Below, piece by piece: positions 1 through 9,048 of a stretch of 46,150 nt of DNA. The notes under the pieces were generated by a model that did no database searches, was not told the DNA's origin, and saw nothing but the letters and a program-made list of their open reading frames with translations. Position 1 is the stretch's first letter. Each line of letters opens with the position of its first letter. Source of the DNA: CAZCGA01 sp964498075. Its GTDB lineage: Bacteria > Desulfobacterota > Binatia > HRBIN30. Location: the NCBI GenBank assembly GCA_964498075.1, contig CAZCGA010000039.1, positions 1-46,150 on the forward strand. The letters are read 5' to 3'. Position numbers and translations under genes: made by a program.

Positions 1-2227
1 TCAACAGCCGGGCCTGGCGGCGCAGCAGGTGAAAATATTGGGCCGCGGTGGTCGGATTGGCGATGCGCAGGTTGACCTCGGCCGCCAGTTGCAGAAAACG
101 TTCGGGGCGGGCGCTGGAATGGTCTGGCCCCTGGCCTTCGTAGCCGTGCGGCAGCAACAGCACCAGCGACGGGGTCTGATCCCACTTGGCGAAGCCCGAG
201 ACGAGAAACTCATCGATTACGGACTGGGCGACGTTGGCAAAATCGCCATACTGCGCCTCCCAGATGATCAGCCGCTCCGGTCGCTCGATGTTGTAGCCAT
301 ATTCAAAACCGATGACCGCGCTTTCGCTGAGCGGGCTGTTGTGGATTTCAAAGGCCGCCTTGGCCTGTGGCAGGTGATGGAGCGGGGTGTAGGCATCACC
401 GGTTTTGGCGTCGAAGAGGACGGCGTGGCGATGGCTGAAGGTGCCGCGCCCGCTGTCTTGCCCGCTGAGGCGGATCTTCGTGCCTTCGAGCAGCAGCGTG
501 CCGAACGCCAGCATCTCGGCGCATCCCCAGTCGATCTGACCGTCGGGAGCCAGCATCGCCGCACGCTCGTCCATCAGCCGCTTGACCTTGGGGTAAACAG
601 CGAACTCCGGCGGGATCTCCCGCACACCGTCCATCACGCGCTGCAGCGTTTCCATGGGCACGGCCGTGTGCGCGCTCCAATCATCGCCCGCCCACTGCAG
701 GCCTTTCCACAGACCACCCAGCGCGAACACCTGCTGGCGCGGCATGAAGTCGCGCGCGTAGTCCCGGGCGTCGTTGAAGATCTCGCGCAGCGCGGCAGCG
801 CCCTGCTCGACCTCGTCGGCCGTCGTCACGCCCGCGGCGATCAGGCGCTCGGCATACAGCTGCCGGACAGACGCGTGGGCTGCGATCTCTTGGTACATCC
901 GCGGCTGCGTAAAGCTCGGATCGTCCGTCTCGTTGTGGCCGTACTTGCGGTAGCAGACCAGGTCGATGATCACGTCCTTCTTGAACTCGTCACGGAACGC
1001 GATCGCCAGCTGGGCCGCTTGCACGGCCGCTTCCGGGTCGTCGCCATTGACGTGGAACACGGGGGCTTGAATGATGCGCGCCACGTCGCTCGGGTAGCGC
1101 GTGAAGCGATAGTCCGGCGGTGACGTCGTGAAGCCGATCTGGTTGTTGATGATGATGTGCACCGTCCCGCCGGTGCGGTAGGCTTCGAGTTCCGACAACG
1201 CCAGCGTCTCGGCGACGATGCCCTGTCCGGTGAACGCGGCGTCGCCGTGCATGAGCACCGGTACGACGTGCGAACGTTCCGCATCGCGCCGGTGGTGTTG
1301 CTTGGCGCGCACGATGCCCTCGACGACGGGGTCGACCACTTCGAGATGGCTGGGGTTCGAGCACAGCGACACGTGAATCTTGTCACCGCCGCGGGTGGTG
1401 TAGTCGCGCGCATAGCCCAGGTGATACTTCACGTCGCCATCGCCTTGGATGTCCGCGCGCAGGAACGTCCCCTCGAACTCGGTGAAGATCATCTCGTACG
1501 GCTTGCGGAGCACGTTGGCCAGGACGTTGAGGCGGCCGCGATGCGCCATGCCCATGACGATCTCCTGCACGCCGCGATTGCCCGCGTCTTCGATCAGGGT
1601 GTCGAGTAGGGGAATGAGCGACTCGCCGCCCTCGAGCGAGAAGCGCTTCTGGCCGACGTACTTGGTGTGCAGGAACTGCTCGAACCCCTCCGCGGCGGTC
1701 AACCGCGCGAGAATGTATTTGCGGTCCTCGCGCGTCAGCTGCGGCTTGTTGAGCGCCGGCTCCATCCGCTCTTGCAGCCAGGTGCGCTGCTCCTTGTCGG
1801 TGAGGTGCATGTACTCGACGCCGAGCGTGGCGCAGTAGGTCGCCCGCAGCAAGGCGAGCAGCTCGCGCAGCGTCGCCTGCGTCCGCCCCTTGAAGCTGGG
1901 GCTTTGGACGACGCGGTCCATGTCGCCGGCGTGGAACCCGAACTCCGCCGGTTCCAGCAGCGGATGCGTCGTCTCGTTATGACCGAGCGGGTCGAGGTTG
2001 GCGATCAGGTGGCCCAGCTCGCGATAGGAGTGAATCAGATCGAAGACGCCGATGGCGCGCTCGGCGGTCGGCGCCGTGGCGCGCGCGCCGTTGCCACTCG
2101 CCGCATCGAAGCCGGCAAAGAACAGCGCCCACGGCTCGTCCACCGACTTCGGGTCGCGCAAGTACTGCCGGTAGAGCTCGTCGACGTAGTCGGCGTTGGC
2201 GCGGTTGATGAAATCCAGGTTCGTCAC
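1..2227 (-). CDS. sucA: 2-oxoglutarate dehydrogenase E1 component (3' end cut off)
   Basis: Thiamine-diphosphate E1 subunit of the 2-oxoglutarate dehydrogenase complex (TCA cycle): it decarboxylates 2-oxoglutarate and passes the succinyl group to the E2 lipoyl domain. The minus frame is open from a GTG at 2225-2227 to the window edge, 742 codons. The N-terminus (TNLDFINRANADYVDELY) is the usual E2-binding E1o start. Further on are the conserved blocks GMAHRGRLNVL, HLGYARD, NPSHLEVVDPVVEG, MHGDAAFTGQG, NNQIGFTTSP and HVNGDDPEA, then FEYGYNIERPERLIIWEAQYGDF and QYFHLLRRQARLL at the edge. Family members are about 900-950 residues, so roughly 180 C-terminal residues lie outside. It is divergent from dnaB across about 160 bp. 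The next gene to the left, probably the E2 gene, cannot be seen. Confidence 0.95.
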   Translation of the reverse strand, partial: MTNLDFINRANADYVDELYRQYLRDPKSVDEPWALFFAGFDAASGNGARATAPTAERAIGVFDLIHSYRELGHLIANLDPLGHNETTHPLLEPAEFGFHAGDMDRVVQSPSFKGRTQATLRELLALLRATYCATLGVEYMHLTDKEQRTWLQERMEPALNKPQLTREDRKYILARLTAAEGFEQFLHTKYVGQKRFSLEGGESLIPLLDTLIEDAGNRGVQEIVMGMAHRGRLNVLANVLRKPYEMIFTEFEGTFLRADIQGDGDVKYHLGYARDYTTRGGDKIHVSLCSNPSHLEVVDPVVEGIVRAKQHHRRDAERSHVVPVLMHGDAAFTGQGIVAETLALSELEAYRTGGTVHIIINNQIGFTTSPPDYRFTRYPSDVARIIQAPVFHVNGDDPEAAVQAAQLAIAFRDEFKKDVIIDLVCYRKYGHNETDDPSFTQPRMYQEIAAHASVRQLYAERLIAAGVTTADEVEQGAAALREIFNDARDYARDFMPRQQVFALGGLWKGLQWAGDDWSAHTAVPMETLQRVMDGVREIPPEFAVYPKVKRLMDERAAMLAPDGQIDWGCAEMLAFGTLLLEGTKIRLSGQDSGRGTFSHRHAVLFDAKTGDAYTPLHHLPQAKAAFEIHNSPLSESAVIGFEYGYNIERPERLIIWEAQYGDFANVAQSVIDEFLVSGFAKWDQTPSLVLLLPHGYEGQGPDHSSARPERFLQLAAEVNLRIANPTTAAQYFHLLRRQARLL

Positions 2228-2386
2228 AGCCCTGCCCCTTGTGCCGGCACAGCATAGCAGCAAAGCACCGGCAGGCCAGCGGGCCGCAACCGCGGCGCGT
2301 CACGAGACCGAGCAACGATCCCGGCCTCCGTGTCACCGACGTGGACTAGCAATGCGCTCCGGGGTTTTGGTATCCTCGCCCCACCG

Positions 2387-3793
2387 ATGAGCCCGGCAGA
2401 AACCAGTGTGCGCAAGCTGAGCGGGGACAACCTCGAGGACAACCTTCGCAAGCTGCCGCCGCACAGCATCGAGGCGGAAGAGTCCGTGCTGGGCGGCGTG
2501 CTGCTCGACAACAACGCCCTGGACCGCGCCTTGGAGTTCGTCATCGCGGACGACTTCTATCGCGAGACGCATCGGAAGATCATGCGCGCCATGATCGAGC
2601 TGAACCAGCGGAGTGAGCCGGTGGACCTCGTGACGCTTGCCGATACGCTGAAGGTGCGCGGCGACCTGCAGGACATCGGCGGCGCCACGTACCTCGCCGA
2701 GCTCGCGGACAAAGTGCCGACCGCCGCCAACGTCACCTACTACGCCCGCATCGTGCGCCAGAAATCGATCCTGCGCAGCCTGATTCATACGGCAACCGAG
2801 ATTGCAACCGCCGGCTATGAATCGGGCGCGGACGTCGATCAGTTCCTCGATCAGGCGGAGCACAAGATCTTTGCGATCTCCGAGCGCAAGGTGCGTCCGC
2901 AGTTCTTCCGCATCCGCGACATCATGGTCGACTCCATGAAGGCGATCGAGCAGCTCTACGAGCGCAAGGAGATGGTCACCGGCGTGCCCACCGGCTTCCT
3001 GGATTTCGACCGCATGACGGCGGGCCTGCAGCCGTCCGACCTGATCGTGGTGGCGGGTCGGCCCAGCATGGGAAAGACCGCCTTCGCCCTCAACATCGCA
3101 CAGCACGCTGCGGTCAGCACCAAGCTGGGCGTTGCCATCTTCTCGCTCGAGATGTCGAAGGAGCAGCTGGTGCTGCGCATGCTCTGCTCCGAGGCGCGCG
3201 TCGATCAGTCGAAGGTGCGCGCCGGATTCGCCGCCGAGCGCGACTTCCCGAAGCTGGCGCTCGCCGCCAGCCGCTTGGCGGACTCGCCGATCTACATCGA
3301 CGACACGCCGGCCCTCAGTGTCCTCGAGCTGCGCGCCAAAGCGCGGCGGCTGAAGCGCGAACGGGAGTCGAAGCTCGGGCTGGTCATCGTCGATTACCTC
3401 CAGCTCATGCGCGGCCACGACGGCGCCGACAACCGCGAGCAGGAGATCTCGAGCATCTCGCGGTCACTGAAGGCGCTGGCCAAGGAGCTCAGCCTTCCGG
3501 TCGTCGCGCTGTCGCAGCTGAACCGACAAGTTGAAACGCGCGCCGAGAAGCGGCCGGTGATGGCGGATCTGCGTGAATCCGGCGCGATCGAGCAGGACGC
3601 CGACGTCATTGCGTTCCTCTACCGGCCCATCGTCTACGACAAGAACGCCGAGGAGCGCGCCGCCGAGGTCGTCGTCGCCAAGCAACGTAACGGCCCGATC
3701 GGCACCGTGCCTCTGACGTTCATGTCGGAGTACACCCGCTTCGAGAACCGCGCCGAAGACGACGTCAGCTTCGGCGAGGTTGACGAGGTGTGA
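2387..3793 (+). CDS. dnaB: Replicative DNA helicase DnaB
   Basis: Hexameric 5'-3' helicase of the chromosomal replication fork. The predicted protein has 468 residues, the usual length. Residues about 20-125 form the all-alpha N-terminal domain (LPPHSIEAEESVLGG, then DDFYRETHRKIMRAM). A linker follows, then the RecA-like ATPase: TGVPTGFLDFDRMTAGLQ near 198, Walker A GRPSMGKTA at 224-232, SLEMSKEQL, Walker B region LVIVDYLQLM, SQLNRQVE and the arginine-finger region MADLRESGAIEQDADV. The ATG at 2387 leaves a normal N-terminus; the frame can be extended to 2330, but that part is unconserved. No good Shine-Dalgarno is visible before this ATG. No intein or frameshift is seen. Confidence 0.96.
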   Translation: MSPAETSVRKLSGDNLEDNLRKLPPHSIEAEESVLGGVLLDNNALDRALEFVIADDFYRETHRKIMRAMIELNQRSEPVDLVTLADTLKVRGDLQDIGGATYLAELADKVPTAANVTYYARIVRQKSILRSLIHTATEIATAGYESGADVDQFLDQAEHKIFAISERKVRPQFFRIRDIMVDSMKAIEQLYERKEMVTGVPTGFLDFDRMTAGLQPSDLIVVAGRPSMGKTAFALNIAQHAAVSTKLGVAIFSLEMSKEQLVLRMLCSEARVDQSKVRAGFAAERDFPKLALAASRLADSPIYIDDTPALSVLELRAKARRLKRERESKLGLVIVDYLQLMRGHDGADNREQEISSISRSLKALAKELSLPVVALSQLNRQVETRAEKRPVMADLRESGAIEQDADVIAFLYRPIVYDKNAEERAAEVVVAKQRNGPIGTVPLTFMSEYTRFENRAEDDVSFGEVDEV

Positions 3794-3802
3794 TGGAAGA
3801 AG

Positions 3803-3832
3803 CGGTCAGCCGTCAGCACTCAGCGCTCAGCC
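3803..3832. repeat. Short degenerate tandem repeat between dnaB and def
   Basis: Four imperfect copies of a GTCAGC/CTCAGC unit fill most of the 52-bp gap between the dnaB stop and the def start. No function can be assigned; it ends just before the def ribosome binding site. Confidence 0.45.
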
Positions 3833-3845
3833 AGACGAGGAACGA

Positions 3846-4391
3846 ATGGCGATTCTGAAGGTCGCCCGGTTGGGACACCCGATCCTGCGGCAGCTCGCGG
3901 AGCCGGTACCGCCGGAAGGTATCGGCGCACCGACTGTGCAGCGCCTCATCGACGACATGATCGAGACCATGATCGAGTACGATGGAGCGGGGCTGGCGGC
4001 TCCGCAGGTCCACGTCTCCCAGCAGATCATCGTCTTCGAGGTCGAAGGCAACCCGCGCTACCCCGACGCGCCGTCCATCCCGCTGACGGTGCTCATCAAC
4101 CCGAAGATCACTCCCGCGACGCAACAGATCGATGAGGATTGGGAAGGCTGCCTGAGCCTTCCCGACCTGCGCGGCAAAGTACCACGCTACACGCAGGTGC
4201 GCGTCGAGGCTTACGATCGGCAGGGCAAGAAGCTCAACTACGTGGCAAAGGACTTCCACGCCCGCGTCGCGCAACACGAGTGCGACCATCTGATCGGCAA
4301 GGTCTTCATCGACCGCATGCGCACGCTCGAGTCGCTGTCGTTCATGCGCGAGTTCCTACGTTACAACATGGGCGCGAAAGGCCGCGATTGA
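3846..4391 (+). CDS. def: Peptide deformylase
   Basis: Metalloenzyme that removes the formyl group from the N-terminal methionine of new proteins. The 181-residue protein has the three family motifs: GAGLAAPQ (47-54), EGCLS (100-104, metal ligand C102) and HECDH (144-148, two metal ligands and the catalytic Glu). The usual third motif is HEXDH, so Cys at the variable position is unremarkable. The insert at about 68-80 (GNPRYPDAPSIPL) and the C-terminal helix are as in proteobacterial type I enzymes. The ATG at 3846 has GAGG a few bases upstream; an upstream in-frame start at 3780 would overlap dnaB and add an unconserved tail. It is co-directional with dnaB. fmt, its usual partner, is not adjacent. 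Confidence 0.95.
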   Translation: MAILKVARLGHPILRQLAEPVPPEGIGAPTVQRLIDDMIETMIEYDGAGLAAPQVHVSQQIIVFEVEGNPRYPDAPSIPLTVLINPKITPATQQIDEDWEGCLSLPDLRGKVPRYTQVRVEAYDRQGKKLNYVAKDFHARVAQHECDHLIGKVFIDRMRTLESLSFMREFLRYNMGAKGRD

Positions 4392-4445
4392 TCTCGCGAT
4401 GCGGGAATCTCGCCACAAGGCCCCTGCGAACGCGGCGAGGCATCC

Positions 4446-4527
4446 GTAGGGGCACCCCTTGTGGGTGCCCTGTCCAGCGCGGGCGGCACGGGCGGGCGGC
4501 ACGGGCGGGCACAAGGCCCGCCCCTAC
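4446..4527. repeat. REP pair (BIME-like) upstream of the REP transposase
   Basis: Two head-to-head REP-type hairpins. Left unit 4446-4470: GTAGG followed by an 8-bp stem GGGCACCC/GGGTGCCC around loop CTTGT. Right unit 4503-4527, inverted: stem GGGCGGGC/GCCCGCCC around ACAAG, ending in CCTAC, the complement of the GTAGG head. The tetranucleotide-type head plus GC-rich hairpin in inverted pairs is the classic substrate arrangement of RAYT proteins. The pair ends 10 bp before the transposase start codon. Confidence 0.85.
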
Positions 4528-4536
4528 AAGGATCCC

Positions 4537-5235
4537 ATGGCATACAACCCCGAGGTGCATCACCGGCACTCCCTTCGACTGCAGGGGTACGATTATTCGG
4601 CACCCGGCGCCTACTTCATTACCATCTGCTCGGAGGGCCGCGAATGCCTCTTCGGAAGCGTTGTGGGTCATGAGATGGAGCTGAACGCGGCGGGACACAT
4701 GGTTCGGCTAGTGTGGGAGGCGTTGCCAGACCGCTTTCCCGAGGTCCGACTCGATCAATCGGTGATCATGCCCAATCACGTACACGGAATCGTTCTTCTT
4801 GAGGGCGCGTCTCGAAGGGGCACGGAGATCGGCGCCACAACTTGGGCAGGCGCAAAACCCGGCCACGCTGCCCACATCGTAGGGGCACCCCTTGTGGGTG
4901 CCCTGTCCGCACATCAACGCGCCGCCGCGCCCAAGAGGGTCGCGCCAACAATCGGGAGCATCGTTGGCGCGTTCAAATCGACCGCCACGCACGAGTACAC
5001 CTTGGGCGTAAAGAACCAGGGGTGGCCGCCGTTTCCCGGCCGACTGTGGCAGCGGAACTACTACGAGCACATCATTCGCAACGAAGCGGCGCTGAAGCGC
5101 ATTCGGGAGTACATTGCGACGAACGCCGCGCGTTGGGAGACGGACCGAGAAAACCCGCAGCGCAAGGACGAGGACGAATTCGATCGGTGGCTCGACACGT
5201 TCAAGAAGGGCAAGTCGTCGGGAGACCCTTCGTAG
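4537..5235 (+). CDS. REP-associated tyrosine transposase (RAYT, Y1_Tnp family)
   Basis: Single-strand DNA nuclease/transferase of the HUH (IS200-like Y1) superfamily that acts on REP hairpins. The 232-residue protein begins YNPEVHHRHSLRLQGYDY, followed by the family block GAYFITICSEGRECLFG (24-40). The HUH histidines are in MPNHVHGIVLL (H81, H83). The likely catalytic tyrosine is in NYYEHIIRNEAAL (Y175 or Y176), and the C-terminus IREYIATNAARW is typical. The ATG at 4537 lies directly after the upstream REP pair. Residues about 113-126 (HIVGAPLVGALSA) are encoded by a REP unit inserted in frame between the HUH motif and the tyrosine, where homologues have a variable linker. REP units also flank both sides, so this is a single-copy chromosomal RAYT locus rather than an insertion sequence. 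Confidence 0.9.
   Translation: MAYNPEVHHRHSLRLQGYDYSAPGAYFITICSEGRECLFGSVVGHEMELNAAGHMVRLVWEALPDRFPEVRLDQSVIMPNHVHGIVLLEGASRRGTEIGATTWAGAKPGHAAHIVGAPLVGALSAHQRAAAPKRVAPTIGSIVGAFKSTATHEYTLGVKNQGWPPFPGRLWQRNYYEHIIRNEAALKRIREYIATNAARWETDRENPQRKDEDEFDRWLDTFKKGKSSGDPS
4879..4903. repeat. REP unit inside the transposase reading frame
   Basis: Exact copy of the 25-bp left REP unit (compare 4446-4470), lying within the transposase gene in the same orientation. Its length and flanks keep the frame open, adding a short Gly/Ala/Leu-rich stretch to the protein. Confidence 0.9.
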
Positions 5236-5262
5236 CTGTCCAGCAGGTAGCCAGCATAAATG

Positions 5263-5341
5263 GTAGGGGCACCCCTTGTGGGTGCCCTGCGGAAGGGACC
5301 GCCCCACCGCCCCGCCGGGCGGGCACAAGACCCGCCCCTAC
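5263..5341. repeat. REP pair (BIME-like) downstream of the REP transposase
   Basis: Second head-to-head pair. 5263-5287 is identical to the left unit at 4446-4470. 5317-5341 is the inverted unit, with loop ACAAGA replacing ACAAG plus G (one base different from 4503-4527). It lies between the transposase stop and the stop of the converging cobalamin-binding-type gene, where it could also act as a bidirectional transcription barrier. Confidence 0.85.
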
Positions 5342-5371
5342 GTCGCGGGCGGCGAATTCGCGCGATCCGGT

Positions 5372-6286
5372 TCAGGGCACCCGCACGTAGCTGTCCGGCG
5401 GAATCTTCGCGGCGAAGAAGCCGGGCTGGATCAGCCCCGCCAGCAGCTCGGCACTCTCGGCGATGCGCGGGCCGGGGCGGTTGAGGTAGGCGTTGCCGTC
5501 CACGGCGTAAACGCGCCGGTTGCGCACCGCGGGTAGGTGCCGCCACGCCGGATGCGCAATCAGCCGCGAGAGCTCGCGCTGCGTCTGCGGGAGCTTGAAG
5601 CCGCACGGCATGATGATGATCACCTCGGGTGCGTAGGCAGTCAGATCGTCCCAGCTCATCGTCGGGCTATGGGCCCCCGGGGGGACCAAGCCGTAGGTCC
5701 CGCCGCCGAGCTCGACCAGCTCCGGAACCCAGTTGCCGGCGGCGAACAGCGGCTCCATCCATTCGATGCACGCCACTCGCGGCCGGCTGCGCACGCGCTG
5801 CGCGCGAGTGCGGATCACATCGAGCCGCGCCCGCAGCCGCTCGGTCAGCTCGACACCGGTGCCGCCGCAGCCGGCCGCGTCCGCCACGCGCTGCATGTCA
5901 GCGAAGATGTCGTCCAGTCGGACGGGCTTGAGCGAAACGATCGTGGCCGTGTGATGCAGCAACGCACGCGTCGCCTCGACGACCTCGTTGTACGAGACGG
6001 CGCAGACCTCGCAGTGTTCCTGGGTGACGATGAGGTCCGGTTGCAGCCGCTCGAGCTCGGCGGTCTTGATGCGGTACACGCTCAGCCCGTCGCGCACCAG
6101 CTCCCGCACCGCGGCGTCGATGCGCGCGGAATCTTGCGACGGATCGATCTTCGGCTCGGTCACGATGCGGCGGCCGACGACCTCCGGCGGGAAGTCGCAC
6201 TCATGCGACACGCCAACCAGACTGTCTGCCAAACCGAGCGCGCACACGATCTCCGTGGCGCTGGGAAGCAATGAGACGATCTTCAT
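5372..6286 (-). CDS. Cobalamin-binding-type protein (BtuF-like, periplasmic-binding-protein fold)
   Basis: The 304-residue protein belongs to the Peripla_BP_2 family (vitamin B12/siderophore-type solute binding). It starts MKIVSLLPSATEIVCALGL, the typical first strand of cobalamin-binding proteins of this group, and contains VGVSHECDFPPEV, SVYRIKTAELERLQPDLIVTQ, CEVCAVSYNEV, GGGTYGLVPPG, MSWDDLTAYAPEVIIIMPCG and VYAVDGNAYLNRPGPRI. No signal peptide is present, as is common for this subgroup, so a cytoplasmic or unconventional location is likely. The start at 6286 overlaps the stop of the zinc-ribbon gene in ATGA, so the two are translationally coupled. No BtuC or BtuD permease genes are nearby, hence a B12-uptake role is only suggested by family. 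Confidence 0.8.
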   Translation of the reverse strand: MKIVSLLPSATEIVCALGLADSLVGVSHECDFPPEVVGRRIVTEPKIDPSQDSARIDAAVRELVRDGLSVYRIKTAELERLQPDLIVTQEHCEVCAVSYNEVVEATRALLHHTATIVSLKPVRLDDIFADMQRVADAAGCGGTGVELTERLRARLDVIRTRAQRVRSRPRVACIEWMEPLFAAGNWVPELVELGGGTYGLVPPGAHSPTMSWDDLTAYAPEVIIIMPCGFKLPQTQRELSRLIAHPAWRHLPAVRNRRVYAVDGNAYLNRPGPRIAESAELLAGLIQPGFFAAKIPPDSYVRVP

Positions 6287-6486
6287 TGAGGCGGCGAGTG
6301 CCGACCCGGGGGACGATCGGGCTCGATCTTGTCGCCGCACACGGACGCGCAGCGGTTGCACAGGTACTCGAACTTGTTGCCTTGCGGCAGGATGAGCAGC
6401 AAGCGCTTGCGTACCGGCACCGCTTCGCGGCACTGCGGGCAGAAGAGCAGGCTGGCTTCGAGCTGTTCGAACGCGTCACGCGCCAT
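6283..6486 (-). CDS. Small zinc-ribbon protein
   Basis: 67-residue protein with two Cys pairs that look like a zinc ribbon: FCPQCR at about 15-20 and LCNRCASVC at about 42-50, with a basic strand (VRKRLLLILPQGNKFEYL) between them. The tail is Pro/Arg-rich. The ATG at 6484 and the 4-bp ATGA overlap with the next gene argue for a real, coupled gene. No function can be named; it could be a metal- or nucleic-acid-binding accessory. It is divergent from miaB and shares a short AT-rich promoter region with it. Confidence 0.7.
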   Translation of the reverse strand: MARDAFEQLEASLLFCPQCREAVPVRKRLLLILPQGNKFEYLCNRCASVCGDKIEPDRPPGRHSPPQ

Positions 6487-6499
6487 AGCCGTCCTCGCG

Positions 6500-6528
6500 T
6501 TGTAACCGATTTGGGCGCTCGATATATA
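6500..6528 (+). promoter_or_regulatory. Predicted sigma-70-type promoter for miaB
   Basis: TTGTAA (6500-6505) and TATATA (6523-6528) are separated by 17 bp, and the miaB ATG follows at 6553. The AT-rich core gatatatata (6521-6530) stands out in otherwise GC-rich DNA. Its near symmetry could also supply a -10 element for the divergent zinc-ribbon gene. Confidence 0.5.
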
Positions 6529-6552
6529 TAGGCGCCCCGGAACGGCTTCAAC

Positions 6553-7851
<1,299 letters not shown>

Positions 7852-7885
7852 CCCTCCCCGTTGCCGGAAGTGGCAACAGGGAGGG
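7852..7885 (+). terminator. Hairpin directly after the miaB stop
   Basis: 14-nt arms (7852-7865 and 7872-7885, one mismatch) around GGAAGT begin at the base after the TGA. A U-tract is lacking, so it may be a Rho-dependent pause, an mRNA-stabilising structure or a repeat. Confidence 0.5.
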
Positions 7886-7924
7886 AAGCTGAATTCGGGG
7901 CGGAGAGGGAGTTTGCGCTCGGCT

Positions 7925-7958
7925 CCTCCCCCGTGAGCACTTCCGCGAACGGGGGAGG
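7925..7958. terminator. Second hairpin between convergent miaB and glpX
   Basis: Perfect 10-bp arms CCTCCCCCGT/ACGGGGGAGG (7925-7934, 7949-7958) with a 14-nt loop, 17 bp past the glpX stop. It reads equally in both directions and could insulate the two converging genes. No U-tract is present. Confidence 0.45.
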
Positions 7959-7974
7959 CCGGGAGGGGGTGCGC

Positions 7975-8970
7975 TTAGAACTCGACCACCACGTCGGGCG
8001 AACCGTCGAGCCGGACCGTATCGACGAAGCGGATGATCCGCTCCTGCAACGACATCACCAACGAGCTGGTGCGCGCGCCGTGTCCGAAGAAACGCACGCC
8101 ACGCAGGAGGTTGCCGTCGGTGACGCCGCTTGCGGCGAACAAGATGTCGGGGCCGGGCGCCAGATCACGCTCGCTGTACACCCGGTTCGGATCGGCGATG
8201 CCCATCGCCTTCAGACGTTCCTCGAACTTCTTGCGCTCCGCCGCTCCGGGTTTGGCCGGTACGAGCCGCCCTTCCATGGCGCCGTTGAGGCAGCGCAGCG
8301 CCGCAGCAGTGAGCACGCCTTCGGGCGCTCCGCCGATTCCCATCACCGCGTGCACGTTGGTGCGGCGAACCGCCGCTGAGATTCCCGCCGACAGGTCGCC
8401 ATCGCTGATCAGCCGAATGCGTGCACCAGCGCCGCGAATGTCCTCGATGAGCTTCTCATGCCGTGGACGGTCGAGCAGGATGACGACCAGATCGGTCACC
8501 GCACGGTCGAGCCGCTTGGCAATCGCCTTCAGGTTCTCGCCCACCGGTGCGTCGAGGTGGACGGCGCCCTTCGCCGCCGGACCGACGACGATCTTGTCCA
8601 TGTAACAATCCGGCGCGTGGAGGAGGCCGCCCTGGTTGGAAGCAGCGAGCACGGCGATGGCGCCGGGCGATCCGGTGGCGCACAGGTTCGTACCTTCGAG
8701 CGGATCGACCGCGATGTTGATCTCCGGATCCTCGGCGTGATTGCGTCCGACCTTCTCGCCGATGTACAGCATCGGCGCCTCATCACGCTCGCCCTCACCG
8801 ATCACCACCGTCCCACGCATCGGTAGCGAATCCATCGTCCGGCGCATGGCCTCGACGGCAACCCGGTCCGACCCCTTGCGCTCGCCCTGCCCCATGGTTC
8901 GCGCGGCCGCAATTGCCGCCTCCTCGACCACCCGCAGGAACTCACGTGACAACAGGCCCTCGATCGACAT
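7975..8970 (-). CDS. glpX: Fructose-1,6-bisphosphatase class II (GlpX)
   Basis: Hydrolyses fructose 1,6-bisphosphate to fructose 6-phosphate in gluconeogenesis (or sedoheptulose bisphosphate in carbon-fixing organisms). The 331-residue protein has the GlpX signatures: ARTMGQGERKGSDRVAVEAM near the start, VVIGEGERDEAPMLYIGE (metal site), NIAVDPLEGTNLCATG (the Asp/Glu metal site DPLEGT), DKIVVGP, RLISDGDLSAGI, GIGGAPEGVLTAAAL and ASGVTDGNLLRGVRFF. The ATG at 8970 has a GGAGG-type Shine-Dalgarno 8-12 bases upstream. It is convergent with miaB and divergent from an SDR gene. No RuBisCO or phosphoribulokinase is present here, so gluconeogenesis is the default reading. Confidence 0.95.
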   Translation of the reverse strand: MSIEGLLSREFLRVVEEAAIAAARTMGQGERKGSDRVAVEAMRRTMDSLPMRGTVVIGEGERDEAPMLYIGEKVGRNHAEDPEINIAVDPLEGTNLCATGSPGAIAVLAASNQGGLLHAPDCYMDKIVVGPAAKGAVHLDAPVGENLKAIAKRLDRAVTDLVVILLDRPRHEKLIEDIRGAGARIRLISDGDLSAGISAAVRRTNVHAVMGIGGAPEGVLTAAALRCLNGAMEGRLVPAKPGAAERKKFEERLKAMGIADPNRVYSERDLAPGPDILFAASGVTDGNLLRGVRFFGHGARTSSLVMSLQERIIRFVDTVRLDGSPDVVVEF

Positions 8971-9048
8971 CGGTCGGTCCTCCCTCCTCGCCGCTCTAGT
9001 TGCACATTCGAGCGCCAGCGGCAATGCTCGCGGTTGGGGCGGGTTCAG

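Noticed and set aside
2333..3418. 361-codon minus-strand frame opposite dnaB
   Set aside because: Shadow ORF without any domain; dnaB is clearly the gene.
7852..7958. Hairpins called as classical intrinsic terminators
   Set aside because: No U-tract follows either stem, so I report them only as terminator-like structures.
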